Part shown: piece after piece, positions 26,380 through 34,929 of the stretch
Numbering within the stretch: position 1 is the stretch's first letter
Layout: each line of letters starts with the position of its first letter
IMG/VR virus record: IMGVR_UViG_3300023199_000204
Coordinates: 124,001-188,000 of that record
Direction: 5' to 3' (one strand)
DNA: 64,000 nucleotides
Source of the DNA: a virus
Notes under the pieces: generated by a model
The model's input: only the letters and a program-made list of their open reading frames with translations
The model's database searches: none
What the model was told of the DNA's origin: nothing
Program-made: the position numbers and the translations under genes

Positions 26380-27455
26380 AATATGATGTGATAATTATAG
26401 GTGCTGGACCAGCGGGTGTCTCTGCTAGCTATAAACTTTCCAATAAATTAAGCACTCTTATAATAGATGAAGGTAAAGGTATTAGTAGAAAAAGAAATTT
26501 AACTTCTGGTTGGTTTGGAAGAGGGCTGTTTGGGGTAAATAGACTTGAGCTTAATGATATTAAACTTAATAATGATAAAGAGTGTAATTATATTTTAGAA
26601 GAGCTTAAAAATGTCGCTCGACCCAGCAAACCAATAATAAAAAAGAAATTTTGTTCTTTTCCATTACTTGCTGGTCCAGCTATTGCTAATTTCTATTTAA
26701 ATAAAATAGGCAAAACTGCTGATATATTATTTAATACTAAAGTTTATAATATAAGAAAAGAAAATGATTTATTTATAGTAACTACAAGTAAAAAGGAATA
26801 TGTTGGTAAAAAGTGTATAATTGCTACTGGAAGTAATTCGTTAGTGTGGTCAAAGAAAATATGTAAATCCGCAGGGATATATAGCAAAACTCCAACTATC
26901 AAGGTAGGAGTTAGAGTAGAAATACCCACAAGGATTTTAAACTGTCTTACAGATGACCATAATGTAAATTATAGTGACATAAGACCAAATGCTTTTGTTG
27001 GAGAGTGGGAAGATTCAAGATTTGTCTCAGCCTTTTCTCACGGGCTCCCAGAAGAAAGATCCGAAAAAACTAATTTTACAATAGGTAAAAACTATGAAGA
27101 AACTAATAGTATAATAAGAACTATCAAGATAGTTAATGTTTTAGCTAATGATAAAATTAAAAGAGAAAAGGTATATAATTATCTTTCAGGAAACTCAATA
27201 CTAAAGCACATAGGTCTGTTTAGCAATTTAAAAGAAACTTTTTTGAAAATAGATGAAGAAATTTCAAACTTTATAGATTTTGCTTTTATGTATATTCCAG
27301 AATTAAAATATAGTGGGATAATTAAAGTAGATGAAAAGATGAAAACTAATATAGATGGGTTATATTGTATTGGTGAGGCTTCTATAAAAGCTGAGACAAT
27401 TATTGGCGCTATGGCATCAGGTCGTATCGCCGCTAAAGGAATTTTAGGAGAGTAA
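26376..27455 (+). CDS. FAD/NAD(P)-binding oxidoreductase
   Basis: 359 residues with an N-terminal dinucleotide-binding motif (VIIIGAGPAGVSASY), an internal ATGSNS element and a C-terminal FAD motif (GLYCIGEASIKAETIIGAMASGRIAAKG). Closest in layout to COG2509-type FAD dehydrogenases of unknown substrate. Rare in phages. Overlaps the metallopeptidase by ATGA. Substrate not deducible. Confidence 0.8.
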   Translation: MKYDVIIIGAGPAGVSASYKLSNKLSTLIIDEGKGISRKRNLTSGWFGRGLFGVNRLELNDIKLNNDKECNYILEELKNVARPSKPIIKKKFCSFPLLAGPAIANFYLNKIGKTADILFNTKVYNIRKENDLFIVTTSKKEYVGKKCIIATGSNSLVWSKKICKSAGIYSKTPTIKVGVRVEIPTRILNCLTDDHNVNYSDIRPNAFVGEWEDSRFVSAFSHGLPEERSEKTNFTIGKNYEETNSIIRTIKIVNVLANDKIKREKVYNYLSGNSILKHIGLFSNLKETFLKIDEEISNFIDFAFMYIPELKYSGIIKVDEKMKTNIDGLYCIGEASIKAETIIGAMASGRIAAKGILGE

Positions 27456-27458
27456 TAA

Positions 27459-27833
27459 ATGACAAAGAAAAAAATAACAAGTAAAAAGAAAACAAGTGCT
27501 GTTAAAAAACCAAATTTGGTTGAGCAGTATTTGAAAAAAAATAAGTCTAAGTTAATGGAAAACGAGAGCATTTTGGATGTAGGACCAGGTGAAGATGGAA
27601 AGATTGTTGTATTAACATCTGATCCAAATCTAGAACTCAAAGAAGTAAAGGGCGTAGAATTTAATATATTATTTGCTGGAAATCAGAAATTAGAGGAAAT
27701 TAGGGCTAAATATAATTTAGTAGCGAACCCACTTGTGGAAACTCACAAAGCATCAGAAGCCATAAATCCCAACTCTGAATCAGCAAATATAGAAGAATAT
27801 AAAGCCTGGAAAAAAAGACACTCAAGGAGTTAA
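27459..27833 (+). CDS. hypothetical lysine-rich protein, 124 aa
   Basis: Basic N-terminal tail (MTKKKITSKKKTSAVKK) followed by a mixed domain with ILDVGPGEDGKIVVLTSD. Possibly DNA-binding or virion-associated; family not recognised. Confidence 0.65.
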   Translation: MTKKKITSKKKTSAVKKPNLVEQYLKKNKSKLMENESILDVGPGEDGKIVVLTSDPNLELKEVKGVEFNILFAGNQKLEEIRAKYNLVANPLVETHKASEAINPNSESANIEEYKAWKKRHSRS

Positions 27834-27834
27834 A

Positions 27835-28023
27835 ATGGATTTTGTAACACTGTTAAACAGAGGGCATAAGTCTTATATTGAAAAGTATCTAAAACCTAGA
27901 AAAAATGGCACGTGCGATGATTGTGAATGTTATGCGTTGCTAATATCTACATTTTTAGATTCTGATATATGGAATTTGTGCGAAAAATGCTACTCGGAAG
28001 TTATAAAGGAGTATGAATTCTAG
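27835..28023 (+). CDS. small zinc-ribbon-like protein, 62 aa
   Basis: Two cysteine pairs (CDDC and CEKC) separated by about 24 residues suggest one zinc site. AAGGAG stands just upstream. Unknown function. Confidence 0.6.
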   Translation: MDFVTLLNRGHKSYIEKYLKPRKNGTCDDCECYALLISTFLDSDIWNLCEKCYSEVIKEYEF

Positions 28024-28032
28024 GTGAAAAAA

Positions 28033-28347
28033 ATGAAACTGGTAAATAGTAATAATAGAGAAGAAACATTAAATTTGATAGACCAGATATTGGAAGATTA
28101 CAACGATGTTGGTGATTTTTTTGATTTAAATCTGGAAGACATAAGAGAGCCGTGTTGGCAAATTAAAATAGATAGGAAAGAAGATTTAATAAGGTTTTTA
28201 ATAGATTTAAAAGAAATAACAAATTTTCCTTTGCCCGAAGTTGATATAAATTCTGAATTTTTATATTTGGCAATGAAATTATTTAAAACAAAAGACCTTG
28301 TTAAGCTTGAAGATTTTTTAAAGTCTGGAAGTTATGAAACGTTATAA
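28033..28347 (+). CDS. small INS-signature protein, 104 aa
   Basis: ATG 28033 is preferred to GTG 28024 because it yields the shared N-terminus MKLVNSNNR behind AGGTG. Acidic helical body with alternating Leu and Asp; unrelated to its neighbours after the first ten residues. Confidence 0.65.
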   Translation: MKLVNSNNREETLNLIDQILEDYNDVGDFFDLNLEDIREPCWQIKIDRKEDLIRFLIDLKEITNFPLPEVDINSEFLYLAMKLFKTKDLVKLEDFLKSGSYETL

Positions 28348-28690
28348 TAGAAGATTATTATTTTTAATTATAACTATAGCAGCCGTGGCAATTGGCGGAT
28401 CGGTATTTCATTATCATTTTAGGCAGAATAATAAGTCTTTTTGTAAGCTTAGCGAATATAAAAGATTTAAAAGATGTCCTTGGATTAGAAGAACTTTGAT
28501 TTTTAATAAAACTTCTTGGGCTGTGGAATATTATTGTAATCGCAATGAAGCGTTTTTTCAAATTTTTAATCCTACCCTATCTGTTAAAAATTATGTAGCA
28601 AAAAGATTTGTTCGGCTTTCTTTAAGTGGTTTTAAGGTTAATAAAGAATGTCAATCCAAAAAACAAATTACCTATCACTTAATAAGATGA
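28334..28690 (+). CDS. small membrane or exported protein, 118 aa
   Basis: Basic start then one hydrophobic helix (LLFLIITIAAVAIGGSVF), a signal-anchor pattern, followed by a cysteine-containing basic domain. No lipobox. Unknown role at the membrane. Confidence 0.6.
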   Translation: MKRYNRRLLFLIITIAAVAIGGSVFHYHFRQNNKSFCKLSEYKRFKRCPWIRRTLIFNKTSWAVEYYCNRNEAFFQIFNPTLSVKNYVAKRFVRLSLSGFKVNKECQSKKQITYHLIR

Positions 28691-28980
28691 ATCCGTTTTC
28701 TCAATTCCCAAAATTATTAGAAATGTTGGTAAATAAAATATCCGAGATTTCTCCAGAAAATGAAAGCGAAAGTGCTAAAAAAGCAAGGAAAAAGTTGCTT
28801 AAAAATTTAGAAAATGTTAATCAAACTTTGATTAATATCTCTGATAATAATGAAGAGCTGCCATTTACCAATGAACAAATAGAAGCATTGGCTAAAATAA
28901 GGCTAGAAACAAAAGATATAGAAGAAATGGTAAGAAAAATTACTAATTTTAAGGAGAAGATTAATGAAACTGATAAATAG
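28648..28980 (+). CDS. hypothetical helical protein, about 97-110 aa
   Basis: Start is either 28648 or ATG 28687 (MNPFSQFPKL); the second avoids a 43-nt overlap but neither has a strong ribosome-binding site. Helical with coiled-coil-like spacing (SAKKARKKLLKNLENVNQTL). Unknown. Confidence 0.6.
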   Translation: MSIQKTNYLSLNKMNPFSQFPKLLEMLVNKISEISPENESESAKKARKKLLKNLENVNQTLINISDNNEELPFTNEQIEALAKIRLETKDIEEMVRKITNFKEKINETDK

Positions 28981-29275
28981 CAATTCATTAACTCAAATGA
29001 AGGCTTTCGAAGAAATGGTAGAACAACTATCGTTTGAATTCGATTCAGATTGTAATTTTGTTAACAATTTGGAGTTTTCAGATGAAGATGTAGAAATGAT
29101 GCTTAGTTTACTTGACGAATGGGATAGTGTTCAAAAAGATAGTAAAGTGATAGATTATTCAAAAAATCAAGAAGAATTTATGTTTTATATCCCTGAACCA
29201 TTGGGAGATGAAACTACTGAAAAACATTCAAAAAATCTCAAATTTAGAGATGTAACTACGACTTTCACTTTTTAA
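28964..29275 (+). CDS. small INS-signature protein, 103 aa
   Basis: ATG behind AAGGAG; begins MKLINSNSLTQ. Strongly acidic body. Overlaps the previous gene by 17 nt. Confidence 0.65.
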   Translation: MKLINSNSLTQMKAFEEMVEQLSFEFDSDCNFVNNLEFSDEDVEMMLSLLDEWDSVQKDSKVIDYSKNQEEFMFYIPEPLGDETTEKHSKNLKFRDVTTTFTF

Positions 29276-29304
29276 GTCTCTGCTAATATTTTTACATCAA
29301 GATT

Positions 29305-29523
29305 ATGAGTAATATCAGCAAAATTGCCCAAGATTTATACTATGCTATGATCACTTCTGGTATGGTTAAACAGGCTATTAAATTAAAAGAAACAGTAGCA
29401 GAGGTTAATTCCTCATTGGATTCCTATATTGATTCCACTATCTATCAAATGATAGAAGATTTAGAACATCACGGCAGAGATGAGGTGGTTAAATCTATTA
29501 AAAAGGCGGCAGAAAGCCTATGA
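29305..29523 (+). CDS. hypothetical helical protein, 72 aa
   Basis: All-helical, begins MSNISKIAQDLYYAM. ATGA overlap at its end. Not recognised. Confidence 0.55.
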   Translation: MSNISKIAQDLYYAMITSGMVKQAIKLKETVAEVNSSLDSYIDSTIYQMIEDLEHHGRDEVVKSIKKAAESL

Positions 29524-29747
29524 AAATAATATGTATTAATTCGAATGATAGGGTAAAAACCCTTTGTAGTGACTATACTTTAACTATTTTAAATAGCACA
29601 CCGTATAATGATTCATTGGATTTTATTCGTTATGAACATACTGGGGATTATTATACTACAACATCAACGGCACCAGATGATTGGATATATTTTCCATCAA
29701 ATTTGGCATATGACAGCACCACAACAGGAGCTAATAACGATGAATAG
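29520..29747 (+). CDS. small INS-signature protein, 75 aa
   Basis: ATGA overlap; begins MKIICINSND. Thr/Tyr/Asp-rich beta body. Unknown. Confidence 0.6.
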   Translation: MKIICINSNDRVKTLCSDYTLTILNSTPYNDSLDFIRYEHTGDYYTTTSTAPDDWIYFPSNLAYDSTTTGANNDE

Positions 29748-30057
29748 GAAACTGAAATACTGGCTAGAGACTAAAGGCAGAAGGCTCATAGAGCTTAAAC
29801 TGGCGGGATGTAGCGAGTATTTCGCCAAGGTAAGGGATATTGGCAAAATGGAAACAATTTCTGCCGAAGAGTGGGTTGAATTTATCGCACTCACAGGGGA
29901 AATGGATGCCTTGCTTTGGGTCCTTCAACCTAAGTCTTCTGAGAGAAAAGAAAAATTTAAAACCGAAGTTAAAAACTTTCTAATCAAGATTGAAAGCCAA
30001 ATTTTGGAAATTAATGAAATAACAGGTCAGGCTTTGCTTCCAAAAGGTGAGGCGTGA
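29740..30057 (+). CDS. hypothetical protein, 105 aa
   Basis: ATG 29740 behind CAGGAG gives MNRKLKYWLETKGRR. Charged helical body (EEWVEFIALTGEMDALLWVL). Not recognised. Upstream in-frame ATGs are shadows of the previous gene. Confidence 0.65.
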   Translation: MNRKLKYWLETKGRRLIELKLAGCSEYFAKVRDIGKMETISAEEWVEFIALTGEMDALLWVLQPKSSERKEKFKTEVKNFLIKIESQILEINEITGQALLPKGEA

Positions 30058-30257
30058 CACGGCTGATTAACTCTGGTGTTGAATTATGTGTAAGAACTTC
30101 AAAAGGGGACCTCATCGTGAGGTTCCCTTCTTGCGTTAGGTTTATGTATTATAGAATATTTAAAAAATCAGGTATGTATATAGCAAAAGAGCAAATGGAC
30201 CCAGATCTAGAGTTTGTTTGCTCTGTTAAAATTCCACAGGATATAGTCATAAAATGA
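30054..30257 (+). CDS. small INS-signature protein, 67 aa (GTG start)
   Basis: GTGA overlap; begins MTRLINSGVE, again placing I-N-S at positions 5-7. Beta-rich remainder. Un-annotated family. Confidence 0.6.
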   Translation: MTRLINSGVELCVRTSKGDLIVRFPSCVRFMYYRIFKKSGMYIAKEQMDPDLEFVCSVKIPQDIVIK

Positions 30258-30454
30258 AATCAAAAATAATATCTATTCTTAAAGATGTTTCCTCCTATTA
30301 TTCAAAATTCTCATCAAAAGAAAAGAAAATAAGAATTATATTTGAATGTCTAAATTGTAAGACAACTTACGATATGACAACTATTTATAAAGATAAATAT
30401 ACTCTAACTTGCGTTTGTGGCACGGAGCTTGAAAGTGAAAATGAAAAAAAATGA
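30254..30454 (+). CDS. small zinc-ribbon protein, 66 aa
   Basis: CLNC and CVCG pairs about 26 residues apart suggest a zinc ribbon after a basic helix. ATGA overlap with the preceding gene. Confidence 0.6.
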   Translation: MKSKIISILKDVSSYYSKFSSKEKKIRIIFECLNCKTTYDMTTIYKDKYTLTCVCGTELESENEKK

Positions 30455-30707
30455 ATCAAATAGTAAATGCGAAATGAGAGCTTATGTTGTGAGTTGGAAC
30501 AGAAATTATAACTTTAGCCCATATGATATTTTTTGTAACCCTCCAAATTCCCCCACTGTTTATGATGGGTTCAACCTTGAAGTAAAATATAAGTGCCCAT
30601 ATTGCTCTGCTTTATGGACAGTTGAATTTAATTACTATCATAATAGTTTTAAAACAGTATGTATGTATAAAACCCCTCTTATTGTATCTATAGAAAAATA
30701 CGTTTAA
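30441..30707 (+). CDS. hypothetical protein with CPYC motif, 88 aa
   Basis: ATG 30441 is the first sensible start. Contains CPYC and further single cysteines, possibly half a zinc site. Aromatic-rich. Ends TAATG with the next gene. Confidence 0.55.
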   Translation: MKKNESNSKCEMRAYVVSWNRNYNFSPYDIFCNPPNSPTVYDGFNLEVKYKCPYCSALWTVEFNYYHNSFKTVCMYKTPLIVSIEKYV

Positions 30708-30961
30708 TGAAAATAAAAGCAATAAATTCAAATGCCCCACCATATCAACTCATATCAAAGATAATTGAAAAAATAGAATATCGTTGGAATAATTCTCTTA
30801 GTTTGGAATTATCTAATAGATACTTGTATCTAGAAAGACTTTTAAACCGATTACAGACAAAAAGAAGAATTTATAGATGGCACTATTCTATGGATAGAAA
30901 AGTTCTCGCAATAATTCCATACCTTACATCTAAAATTTTCTATATTATTTTGAGGTTCTAA
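30707..30961 (+). CDS. small INS-signature protein, 84 aa
   Basis: TAATG overlap; begins MKIKAINSNAPPYQL, the same first eight residues as the genes at 33343 and 33621. The N-terminal helix resembles theirs, so the three form a subfamily. Confidence 0.65.
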   Translation: MKIKAINSNAPPYQLISKIIEKIEYRWNNSLSLELSNRYLYLERLLNRLQTKRRIYRWHYSMDRKVLAIIPYLTSKIFYIILRF

Positions 30962-30963
30962 AT

Positions 30964-31179
30964 ATGAAAATGTTAAATTTCAGTCAAAATGAAAAGTGGG
31001 CTAAATACATAAAAGAAAAGCTAAAAAATATGTCCAGTTGTCCAGGAATGAATGAACTTGCGTCCCTAACAGCGGATTTGATTATAAAAGCAGATGGGAA
31101 AGTGATATTTATAACATATTCTTTAAAAGAAATTAATATCCATTTTTCAAATGGAATGAAAAAAAGGATAAAGATTTGA
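30964..31179 (+). CDS. hypothetical protein, 71 aa, divergent signature
   Basis: Begins MKMLNFSQNE, a weak version of the shared N-terminus. Helical first half, beta second half. ATGA-like (TTGA) junction with the next gene. Confidence 0.55.
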   Translation: MKMLNFSQNEKWAKYIKEKLKNMSSCPGMNELASLTADLIIKADGKVIFITYSLKEINIHFSNGMKKRIKI

Positions 31180-31497
31180 AAATATGTAAAGTAAATACAA
31201 ATACTTATGAAATAAACTTTTTTAAAGACCATCCAGAGTGTGAAGCAGCCCGTAGGATTTTTAAAAATCTGTTGTCGTTCAAAAAAATAGTTAAAACAAC
31301 TTCAAATAACAAAATACTTTTTATTTATAAAAATATATATCTTTTTATAGGGTCAAATGGTGGCCGAATAGTAAGAATAGCACTTTATAATAAAGTCGAT
31401 GAAAACTGTTGTATAACTTCTATTTCCTGAGGAACTTAAATTTTCAGAAAATCTAGTAGAAATAATGAAATTTATTGAAAAATATGATATTAATTAA
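31176..31497 (+). pseudogene. INS-signature gene, probably frameshifted near its 3' end
   Basis: TTG start gives MKICKVNTNT. The frame stops at TGA 31428-31430, but the +1 frame continues from about 31417 to 31497 as FPEELKFSENLVEIMKFIEK. That tail matches the C-termini of the related genes at 33621 and 33925 (PFNIEELKSFKDIVEKYK), so a single-base change near 31417-31427 probably split the gene. Confidence 0.5.
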
Positions 31498-31966
31498 CTC
31501 CTCCCATAAAATAATGTTATTACCCAAAAGTATTAGTTTGCCCAAAGGATATACGTATATAAAAGAACTTTGTATATATTGTTCAAAATTTTATTATCTT
31601 TATTATCCTGAAAAACCTGAAGCAGTAGATGTGTATGAAGTGTGCCCTCATTGTTATTGTATCATATATCATAACCAAATAAAGGAATATAAAATGTTAG
31701 TAATTAATACAATCCCAAAATTTATTAAAGATAATCCAGTTTTAGTGCCATTCTATAGACATTTTGTAAAATTTGACCCAGAAGTTGTTAAAGAAAATTT
31801 TACAGATAATTATCTGCTTATGAGATTCAAAAAACCAAAAAAGACGGCATACGTTGTTCTTCAGCCCAGGATAGTCCTGCCATTCTGTACCATAACAACA
31901 TATGATCAATCTGGATGCTGGGTTTCGGATTTCTATGATACGCTTTCTCTTCCAAAAATATGCTGA
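31484..31966 (+). CDS. INS-signature protein with cysteine pairs, 160 aa
   Basis: ATG 31484 gives MILINSSHK. CIYC and CPHC pairs (about 28 residues apart) suggest a zinc ribbon in the first third. A longer member of the family; function unknown. Confidence 0.6.
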   Translation: MILINSSHKIMLLPKSISLPKGYTYIKELCIYCSKFYYLYYPEKPEAVDVYEVCPHCYCIIYHNQIKEYKMLVINTIPKFIKDNPVLVPFYRHFVKFDPEVVKENFTDNYLLMRFKKPKKTAYVVLQPRIVLPFCTITTYDQSGCWVSDFYDTLSLPKIC

Positions 31967-32262
31967 TCTCTAAACTTGAAAGTAATAGGTTTTTTGAAAT
32001 TAAAATAGGAGAGGTAGATGTTGGATATCATATCAAAGTTTTTCTTAAAAAGAAAATCATCTTTTCTGTTGTTAAAAGATTGGAAGGCAAGTTCTATAAA
32101 ATAAAAATACCTTTTAATGAGACACCAGTAGAGTTCTCAGTAAATGTGTCCTATCCAGGATTTCTAACTTGGCAATCAAAACATTATATATATAATGGAT
32201 CAGGGTTTATTATTTACTTTGATAAATGTCCAGATCCACTATTATCGGAGTATAGATTATGA
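31960..32262 (+). CDS. hypothetical beta-rich protein, 100 aa
   Basis: Begins MLISKLESNR. Strand pattern (FYKIKIPFN, then a GSGFIIYF tail) is similar to the products at 32259 and 33073, suggesting a beta-sandwich subfamily. ATGA overlap with the next gene. Confidence 0.55.
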   Translation: MLISKLESNRFFEIKIGEVDVGYHIKVFLKKKIIFSVVKRLEGKFYKIKIPFNETPVEFSVNVSYPGFLTWQSKHYIYNGSGFIIYFDKCPDPLLSEYRL

Positions 32263-32516
32263 TCATATCTACATTCTCAACTAATGTCGCTAAAATAATT
32301 ATATCTAACCTTAGAAAAAACGATAACTTACGGCTCCTGTCAGCAAGAGGATATAGAGAAGTAAGAAAAACAATGTCGGAGAAAGAAATATTCTATGTGC
32401 CCTTCTGCCATTATAAAATATCAATTAGCGTCTCAAATCCGTATATGTTCACATTTCAAAAACAGGTTCTTGTCGAAAGTAAAAGAATAGGTGTTCATAG
32501 GAGAGTTATAAGATGA
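32259..32516 (+). CDS. hypothetical protein, 85 aa
   Basis: Begins MIISTFSTNV, a weak signature variant. The segment HYKISISVSNPYMFTFQKQV parallels the 33073 product. ATGA overlaps on both sides. Confidence 0.55.
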   Translation: MIISTFSTNVAKIIISNLRKNDNLRLLSARGYREVRKTMSEKEIFYVPFCHYKISISVSNPYMFTFQKQVLVESKRIGVHRRVIR

Positions 32517-32842
32517 TAATATGTGGAATAAATTCAAATAAATCTCCTTTACAAATTGTTTATGAACAAATAATTAATACTTGCTTGGTGACCAAAAATG
32601 ACGTGGCTTATATATCTCGCCCAGATATAGAAGGAATAATAGTGTATTATAGAGAAAATTTCTATGCCAAAGTAAGATTGACTGCTTATGATAAAAAGGT
32701 AAAAGTTAATTCATTTACGGAAGCTAAAAATAAATTTGGAAATTGGATCCAATATAGAAAACAAATTTATCTTGAAGACCCATATGTTTTATATGATTTT
32801 AAAAGCTTGGGGCTAAAAACATTATCAAAATTAAAGTGCTAA
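32513..32842 (+). CDS. small INS-signature protein, 109 aa
   Basis: Begins MIICGINSNKSPLQI. Mixed alpha/beta. Its 3' end overlaps the decayed copy described next. Confidence 0.6.
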   Translation: MIICGINSNKSPLQIVYEQIINTCLVTKNDVAYISRPDIEGIIVYYRENFYAKVRLTAYDKKVKVNSFTEAKNKFGNWIQYRKQIYLEDPYVLYDFKSLGLKTLSKLKC

Positions 32843-33060
32843 ATCCTTATTCTTTAATACAATAAATTCATCAAAAAACCAAACATCTCTTGAATTTAAA
32901 TAAAAACCTATTCATTTGATGCTGAATATATTCAAGAAGAGAGCAAATAAAGATAATTTTATTACCGAGACTTTTATCCAGATTAATCAGTTTTGTGTGG
33001 AATTTATAATTTCAAAGAAATAGAAAGTAAAACCCAATACCTATTACAGGTTCCTAAAAA
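32827..33060 (+). pseudogene. decayed INS-family gene remnant
   Basis: From 32827 one frame reads KIKVLNPYSLIQ then stop, matching the start of the gene at 33925 (MKIKVLNPNDLYQL), but there is no start codon. The following 200 nt hold no open frame of useful length. A degenerate copy. Confidence 0.45.
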
Positions 33061-33072
33061 TAAAGGATTTAT

Positions 33073-33342
33073 ATGAAAGTTACATTAATTAATGCCAACG
33101 GCTATACAATCCAAATAAACCGCGTCACAATTGGTTCAAAAATTAAAATAATAGGTAAAAACTATAAATATCAGGGTTTTATAAATAAAAACCCTTTTAA
33201 AATCACAATGCCGCTCCCAAAATATACTCGTCTTAAAATAACCATATACGGTGCCAATAGATATATCTTTAAAAAAAGAATTTATCTTAAAGATATTGAA
33301 ATAATCAATACCGCGACATTTAGACCAATTTTAACCCTATAA
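33073..33342 (+). CDS. small INS-type protein, 89 aa
   Basis: ATG behind AAAGGA gives MKVTLINANG. Beta-rich and basic; related in layout to the 31960 and 32259 products. Confidence 0.6.
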   Translation: MKVTLINANGYTIQINRVTIGSKIKIIGKNYKYQGFINKNPFKITMPLPKYTRLKITIYGANRYIFKKRIYLKDIEIINTATFRPILTL

Positions 33343-33624
33343 ATGAAAATTAAAGCAATAAATTCAACAACTTTAAAATCACTAGCAAATAAAATTATTG
33401 CTCACTTAAATATAGAAAATCCTCGTGTTTCTGAAAAATTAAAAAAGTTTGTAACCATAGCTTGGCGGCATAAAAATTATCACTGTTATATTGATTACGA
33501 TAGAGAAATAATAGCCCTCGCTATCATTGTGGTTTCATCAAAAGGTTATAATTTCATTTATAATGCCAAAACAAAGTTTTCCAGAGATATGAATAAATTA
33601 AATGATTTCAAGGAAATATTATGA
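33343..33624 (+). CDS. small INS-signature protein, 93 aa
   Basis: Begins MKIKAINSTTLKSLANKI and ends NKLNDFKEIL; both ends match the next gene closely, a tandem duplication. Aromatic central strands. Confidence 0.65.
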   Translation: MKIKAINSTTLKSLANKIIAHLNIENPRVSEKLKKFVTIAWRHKNYHCYIDYDREIIALAIIVVSSKGYNFIYNAKTKFSRDMNKLNDFKEIL

Positions 33625-33935
33625 AAATTAAAGCAATAAATTCAACTGATCTTAAATCAATAGCAATAAAGATCAAAAATTACCTTCAAATTAAAAATCC
33701 TGATATTTATGGACCAGAAGATAAAGACCCCTGTTATATCACAATTTATTGGCACAACACGAAATATAGGCTCTATATCGATGTTGAAAAACCATTGCCT
33801 TTGACAATATCGCTATCTATCTATAAAAAAAAAGGAAATCATAATATCAAGAATTTTCCATTCGTTCTCACAAAGAAATTAAATATGAATAAATTAAATG
33901 ATTTCAAGGAAATATTAAAAAATTATGAAGATTAA
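33621..33935 (+). CDS. small INS-signature protein, 104 aa
   Basis: ATGA overlap; begins MKIKAINSTDLKSIAIKI and ends NKLNDFKEILKNYED. Tandem paralogue of 33343. Confidence 0.65.
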   Translation: MKIKAINSTDLKSIAIKIKNYLQIKNPDIYGPEDKDPCYITIYWHNTKYRLYIDVEKPLPLTISLSIYKKKGNHNIKNFPFVLTKKLNMNKLNDFKEILKNYED

Positions 33936-34237
33936 AGTCCTAAATCCAAATGATTTATATCAACTAACAAAAAAAAAACAAGCGGCTCCTCAATATTGAA
34001 GAGGCTTGGGTGGGTGAATATTGTTCAACACTCTTCCTGAAAACAAATCACTTTCGATTCTTTGTTGATCTAAATAAAATAAATCCTAGCAAAATTAGAT
34101 GCCGGCTGTCTATTTATAATGATAAAATCACCATAGGAAATATTGTTAATTATAAAATTGTTGAGCACTTTCTAAAATATCCCTTCAATATTGAAGAACT
34201 TAAATCTTTCAAAGATATTGTTGAAAAATATAAATGA
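33925..34237 (+). pseudogene. third tandem INS-family copy, frameshifted at an A10 run
   Basis: ATG 33925 gives MKIKVLNPNDLYQLTKKK, then the frame dies at TGA 33997. The next frame continues from the A10 run (33969-33978) to 34237, ending IEELKSFKDIVEKYK like its paralogues. Removing one A restores a single frame of about 103 residues. Could be decay, slippage or a sequencing error. Confidence 0.6.
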
Positions 34238-34760
34238 TCCAGCCTCTCAAAACTTTCCTCTCCAGTATATAATCCCCCTCCGTAACGTCTCGAATTTATT
34301 AAGCTTTTTAAACCAATATATTCCCCTCCTAACTTCCCAATATTATTCAATAAATTAACCCACCAAATTAATACAAATAGCTAAATTCCAGCCTCTCAAA
34401 AAAATCAACCAAGCCGGGCTATAAGAATGTGATAAATATCTGTTTTTATTGTTGCTGATCATATAAGTAAATCTAATATAAACCATAAGCATAAAAGCAT
34501 TTCTCTCCTCCCTATCTCTCTTATATCTAATAACTCATAACCTCATTGCCACATATACATTAAGCTATATCTTACCCCTATTCTCTTCCTTTCCCCTAAC
34601 CTATACATATATATACATTATTAATCTTAAGAGCCACTTCTTACTTCTATCTTACTCCTTTCTCTATATATTAAACTTAATCTTAAGCTGTATGTTAAAC
34701 TTAATAGCTACATCTTACCCCTCCTATCCCTTTACATATATATACATAAATTTACCGAAC
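34238..34760 (+). other. non-coding AT/pyrimidine-rich stretch, G-poor
   Basis: No plausible gene. From about 34480 the + strand is nearly free of G for almost 300 nt and repeats short words (CTTAATCTTAAG-like, ACATATATATACAT, CTTACCCCT). The skew and the position at a composition boundary fit a replication origin or untranslated spacer, but nothing proves it. Confidence 0.45.
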
Positions 34761-34929
34761 GGGGTGCCCCGGAGCCTCAACTTCAAAAGTTTCCCGCCTG
34801 GGTCCGTACTACATCACCCTACGTGTAAGATAATATCCTACATATAAATAACTCCCTGAAATTATTGATGAAAATATTTTTCCGTTTGAAAAACAATGGA
34901 TCGACGATTATATTAGGTTGAAAGCGGCA

